This document shows, in pieces, positions 51,309 to 51,596 of a stretch of 51,596 bases of DNA. The notes below the pieces were generated by a model. It worked only from the letters and a program-made list of their open reading frames with translations. It did no database searches and was not told the DNA's origin. The position numbers were made by a program, and so were the translations under genes. How positions within the stretch are numbered: the stretch's first letter is position 1; each line of letters begins with the position of its first letter. Source of the DNA: Hungatella sp. UBA5385. GTDB taxonomy: Bacteria > Bacillota > Clostridia > Lachnospirales > Lachnospiraceae. Where the stretch lies: positions 1 to 51,596 of the forward strand of contig DHOR01000002.1 in the NCBI GenBank assembly GCA_002409995.1, read 5' to 3'.

Positions 51309-51596
51309 TTAGTTTCTATCCTTTCTTCAGTCACTTTTTCATAGGCATCCAGTCATTTCAATTTCCACTTGAAGTGTTCCTCTCAAATTATATTTCTGGC
51401 TTTTAATTTGTTATTTTAAATAACTTTTTCATATAAAATCATCTACAATGCCAGTCATTATAAAACATAGAAGTATCATCCGAAGCATAACACTATACAC
51501 TGCCTTTTCTATTATTATATATGGATAATTTAAATATAGCAAATAGAAACATTAATATTTCCTGAAATGAAGTTTTAAATTCTACTCTCTTAAATC
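51309..51596. other. AT-rich end of window, no gene seen
   Basis: The leader of the SIR2-like gene and about 250 further AT-rich bases. A minus-strand TATAAT near 51389 has a poor -35. No copy of the guaA 3' end, integrase or tRNA is visible before the edge. Confidence 0.5.

Noticed and set aside
51309..51596. Second attachment-site copy of the guaA 3' end
   Set aside because: I searched by eye for the guaA terminal sequence and found none; any right end must lie outside the window.

Overview
The window reads as the chromosome of an anaerobic, low-to-medium GC Gram-positive bacterium of the class Clostridia, most likely a gut Lachnospiraceae. Signs of this are the infB-rbfA-nrnA-truB-ribF order, an IF2 with a Gly/Arg/Gln-rich N-terminus, strong AGGAGG-type ribosome binding sites, sigma-A promoters with 17-bp spacing, a CGAAC-N4-GTTTG LexA box, LytTR/GHKL signalling and GH3 enzymes. 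The family placement is inferred from gene content and style, not from a search. No rRNA, tRNA, CRISPR array or transposase was seen.

Layout. 1-6.4 kb: translation and cofactor operon (partial infB, rbfA, DHH phosphoesterase, truB, ribF) followed by a secreted SH3-NlpC/P60 peptidase. 6.5-10.4 kb: pyrG and ftsH, divergent. 10.5-13.7 kb: an MFS transporter with a divergent AraC regulator, then a LysR regulator. 13.8-22.2 kb: a LytTR/GHKL two-component system followed by two GH3 glycosidases and a GtrA-like membrane protein. The first GH3 is membrane-anchored and circularly permuted. A 21-bp-period direct repeat just upstream of the GH3 promoter is the expected LytTR site. 22.4-26.5 kb: an acetyltransferase, a flavoprotein and a cyclophilin-like lipoprotein, then a TetR regulator divergent from a small repeat-rich coiled-coil gene and a membrane metallophosphoesterase.

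26.6-35.4 kb: a sugar-acid or hydroxy-acid catabolic island. It holds a PrpR-type regulator whose AAA+ ATPase motifs are destroyed, a GarR-like reductase, a DapA-family lyase and a glycerate kinase. On the opposite strand are a second DapA-family lyase and an NRAMP-family permease lacking the metal-binding motif, controlled by a divergent LacI regulator with visible operators. A GntP permease at 45.3-46.7 kb may belong to the same physiology. The simplest reading is an acid taken up, cleaved by a class I aldolase to pyruvate and tartronate semialdehyde, reduced to glycerate and phosphorylated to a glycolytic intermediate.

35.5-42.1 kb: a complete four-gene Wadjet (JetABCD) anti-plasmid system with its own promoter and terminator. 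It is followed by uvrA under a LexA-box promoter. 47.2-48.8 kb: guaA. Directly after its 3' end, a common integration site for mobile elements, lies a convergent, markedly AT-rich gene for an 827-residue SIR2-like/P-loop NTPase protein that looks like an abortive-infection defence effector. Its usual SIR2 catalytic His position appears to be Asn. The two defence systems lie about 7 kb apart.
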